Assembly: GCF_000835495.1 (NCBI RefSeq)
Contig: NW_015622542.1
Location: forward strand, 2,192,485-2,256,484
Reading direction: 5' to 3'
DNA from: Cladophialophora immunda
Lineage: Eukaryota; Ascomycota; Eurotiomycetes; Chaetothyriales; Herpotrichiellaceae
DNA length: 64,000 nt
Shown: piece by piece, positions 62,013 to 64,000 of the stretch
Numbering within the stretch: position 1 is the stretch's first letter
Layout: each line of letters begins with the position of its first letter
Notes under the pieces: model-generated
The model's input: only the letters and a program-made list of their open reading frames with translations
Told to the model about the DNA's origin: nothing
Database searches by the model: none
Position numbers and translations under genes: made by a program

Positions 62013-64000
62013 ATGTTAGGACCGACTGTGACCCCGACCATGTCGGGGTTTTACCCAGTGGGAAACACACCTCCGGTCGATGTGTTAGAATCTATACCGC
62101 CAGGCCAGGACTCCGAGGTGTTACTACTCGGCTGCGGTGATGCTCGCAACCTACTATTTACGCTCTACTGTCGGCCATCGTCAGGTAAGTGCTCTACAGT
62201 GGTCAGGGTTGTTGTGCAAAAGATGGTTCGCGCATTGCTCGGACTAACTGCGTAAAGATCAGAGTCACCTCAACTTTACGTGCTGCGATATCAGTACTGA
62301 AATAATTGGTCTGGTCATCCTTCCGTAGGGGTGGCCGAGCTAATGGCACTACAGCTCGAAATATCCTCCTCTACACGCTCCTCATTGATGATGTGGACGG
62401 CGCGGACACAGGTCGCATCTGGAATATTTACTATCACTCGATGCTGGACGAAGATTCACTACATCTGTTGCAAAAGCAGGCGCGGAAGTTGGCGGACTTG
62501 GGCATAACAATCGAGAATTGGCGTCAACAGCCATACGGGAAGGCCCTACGTTTCTGCGACCAAAGCACTTTTGACCGTGTGGTCAAGTTGTGGACATGGT
62601 ATGCCCTTGATATCAAAGACGGGCCTGCCTTCGAAGAACAACAAAAGCGGCTCAAGTACATGTCCAGGATGGCACTTAGCTCTCATGAAAAGATTATGGG
62701 ATGGTCTTGCAATACTTCGACTCTTCGTTCGGCAGCTCCCTGTTCAAACCTGGTCGTGGAGCATATGGGATCGCTTCTGCCTGGTTACTGGGTGACTGGG
62801 TTGACCGACCATGATGCCAAACTCATTGCCACATCCACATGCCTTAATCCAACATTCTCGACCATGCATGAACTTTCGTTGGTCTATGCATCGATGGAGC
62901 CATTACAATCTTTCCACTTGGCGACTGCTTATGCGCCGCTGAAGAAAGACTCCCCCTTCATTCCCAACTCAAGGACATTACCGAGACTCAATCCTCTAGC
63001 CCAAGCCGCTACAAGGCAGTTTCAAACCTGGGCGGAAACATTTCGACGAGCCAAAAATCGTTTGACAATACGATTTACGTCTTCTGATGCTCTGGCTTTC
63101 TGCCACGTGTTACAACATCATGCGGTCCGTCACAACAGCCAGGGTGCCTTTCAATATCGAGATAGGTTACGGTACGAGCAACTTGTCCTTGACCCGGTGG
63201 AGTATCGTTCAAGACTACCCGCCGAAAACATGTTCGATGTGATTGATACTTCCAATCTTGTCGATCACTGGGGTTCCTTGAATATCCTAGCAGCCTGCAG
63301 GCCTCTGCTCAAACCTGGAACCACCTCCACCATCTACATGGAACTTTTGCAATTGCGCGATGAGAGTCTCGAGCCGTATTCCAAAGGGCTATTGTGTGGC
63401 GATGTTGTTACTGTATCGTTACTCTTTGGCCTCAATCCCATCCAATTCTGGACAAACACAACAACCTTTTCGTCACACCCAGAAACCATGGCGCGGTCTA
63501 TGGCGGAACCGGGTACAGGAGGTCAAGCTCGCTTCATCATGGTATGGAAGAATGCGAACATGCTCGGAGTCAAATTTGATCCAGACCACCTCGCACGCTT
63601 TGTGTACAGCATGTATCTGCGGATGTTCGAACATGAAAAGCCGACGACTCAGTCATCAAAAGCCGCCAACCGATTGGCGCGAATACAATTTCCGCAATAC
63701 ACGCGCGCTGGGCTGGCCGTCATTCTGAGTTTGATCAAAGACGCCAACTTCGTCGACTTCACAGTGTTTTTGGAACGTCTTCATGCCTGTTTGTCCAGTG
63801 GCTTGGCCCAGGAGATGCCGGGTTCACAGTACGCACAATCGCTGGACCTGCATCTGCATGAATTCGGATTGTGCACCCCAACCATACACAGCGAGAATAT
63901 CGAGAATGCCCAAACTTTGGAACCTAATCCCTTTCGAAACTGGCTTGACATGTCGTCAACAGTCTATCTGAGTGTTGCCGTTCCGCATTCGAAGTGGTTA
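62013..64000 (+). CDS. DUF4470 protein, probably MYND-finger family (3' end missing)
   Basis: Exons 62013-62184, 62258-62308 and 62355 onward, still open at the window end after about 622 codons. The DUF4470 domain starts at about residue 35: EVLLLGCGDARNLLFTLYC, then CCDISTEIIARNILLYTLL formed across intron 2. Intron 2 is only 46 bases with donor GTCTGG, branch GCTAAT and acceptor CTACAG, and it gives the family motif. Further on, FDVIDTSNLVDHWGSLNIL (near residue 370) is typical of the fungal and animal proteins that carry a C-terminal MYND zinc finger, which would lie outside the window. The family function is poorly known. Confidence 0.85.

Overview
The window reads as nuclear DNA of a filamentous ascomycete (Pezizomycotina). 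Genes are split by short GT-AG introns of about 45-170 bases with CTAAC-type branch sites, and the gene content is fungal throughout: Zn2Cys6 regulators, a DUF3425 bZIP, a NACHT/STAND protein with a fungal N-domain, a DUF4470 protein, Vtc1, Ima1 and Swc4. I could not place it to genus. I saw no tRNA, rRNA, CRISPR array or intact transposon. Exon boundaries were read by eye from splice signals, reading frame and family alignment from memory; they are predictions without transcript evidence.

Region 1 (0-20 kb) is a dense housekeeping block: mitochondrial ribosomal protein uL24m, ALG14 (N-glycan assembly), the inner nuclear membrane protein Ima1, a p24 cargo receptor, Swc4 (chromatin remodelling and histone acetylation), an unknown coiled-coil protein, LST8 (TOR complex), VTC1 (polyphosphate synthesis) and a Tctex-type dynein light chain. 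Many neighbours are divergent pairs sharing short promoters.

Region 2 (20-35.6 kb) is gene-poor and regulatory. A stretch of about 6 kb without a recognisable gene precedes a Yap-like bZIP factor. A second stretch of about 3 kb precedes an atypical heterotrimeric G-protein alpha subunit, whose 3' end faces that of a Zn2Cys6 factor.

Region 3 (35.6-45.6 kb) is metabolic: a Rieske/FAD oxidoreductase, a small unknown membrane protein, the NADH pyrophosphatase Npy1, another Zn2Cys6 factor and formate dehydrogenase.

Region 4 (46-57 kb) is accessory: a NACHT protein gene broken by one in-frame stop codon, an O-methyltransferase diverging from a DHA2-type MFS exporter, and an MFS sugar transporter. 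No polyketide synthase, NRPS or terpene cyclase is present, so the methyltransferase/exporter pair is at most a fragment of, or a relative of, a secondary-metabolite locus.

Region 5 (57.9-64 kb) holds HSP78 (mitochondrial disaggregase) diverging from a BTB-domain gene, then a DUF4470 gene that runs off the window.

The most interesting points are the lone stop codon in the NACHT gene, the G-alpha protein without a normal receptor-coupling tail, the odd LST8 gene (two 22-base exons and a roughly 100-residue insert), a 14-base inverted repeat around a CACGTG core in the p24/SWC4 promoter, and the large gene-free tract before the bZIP gene.
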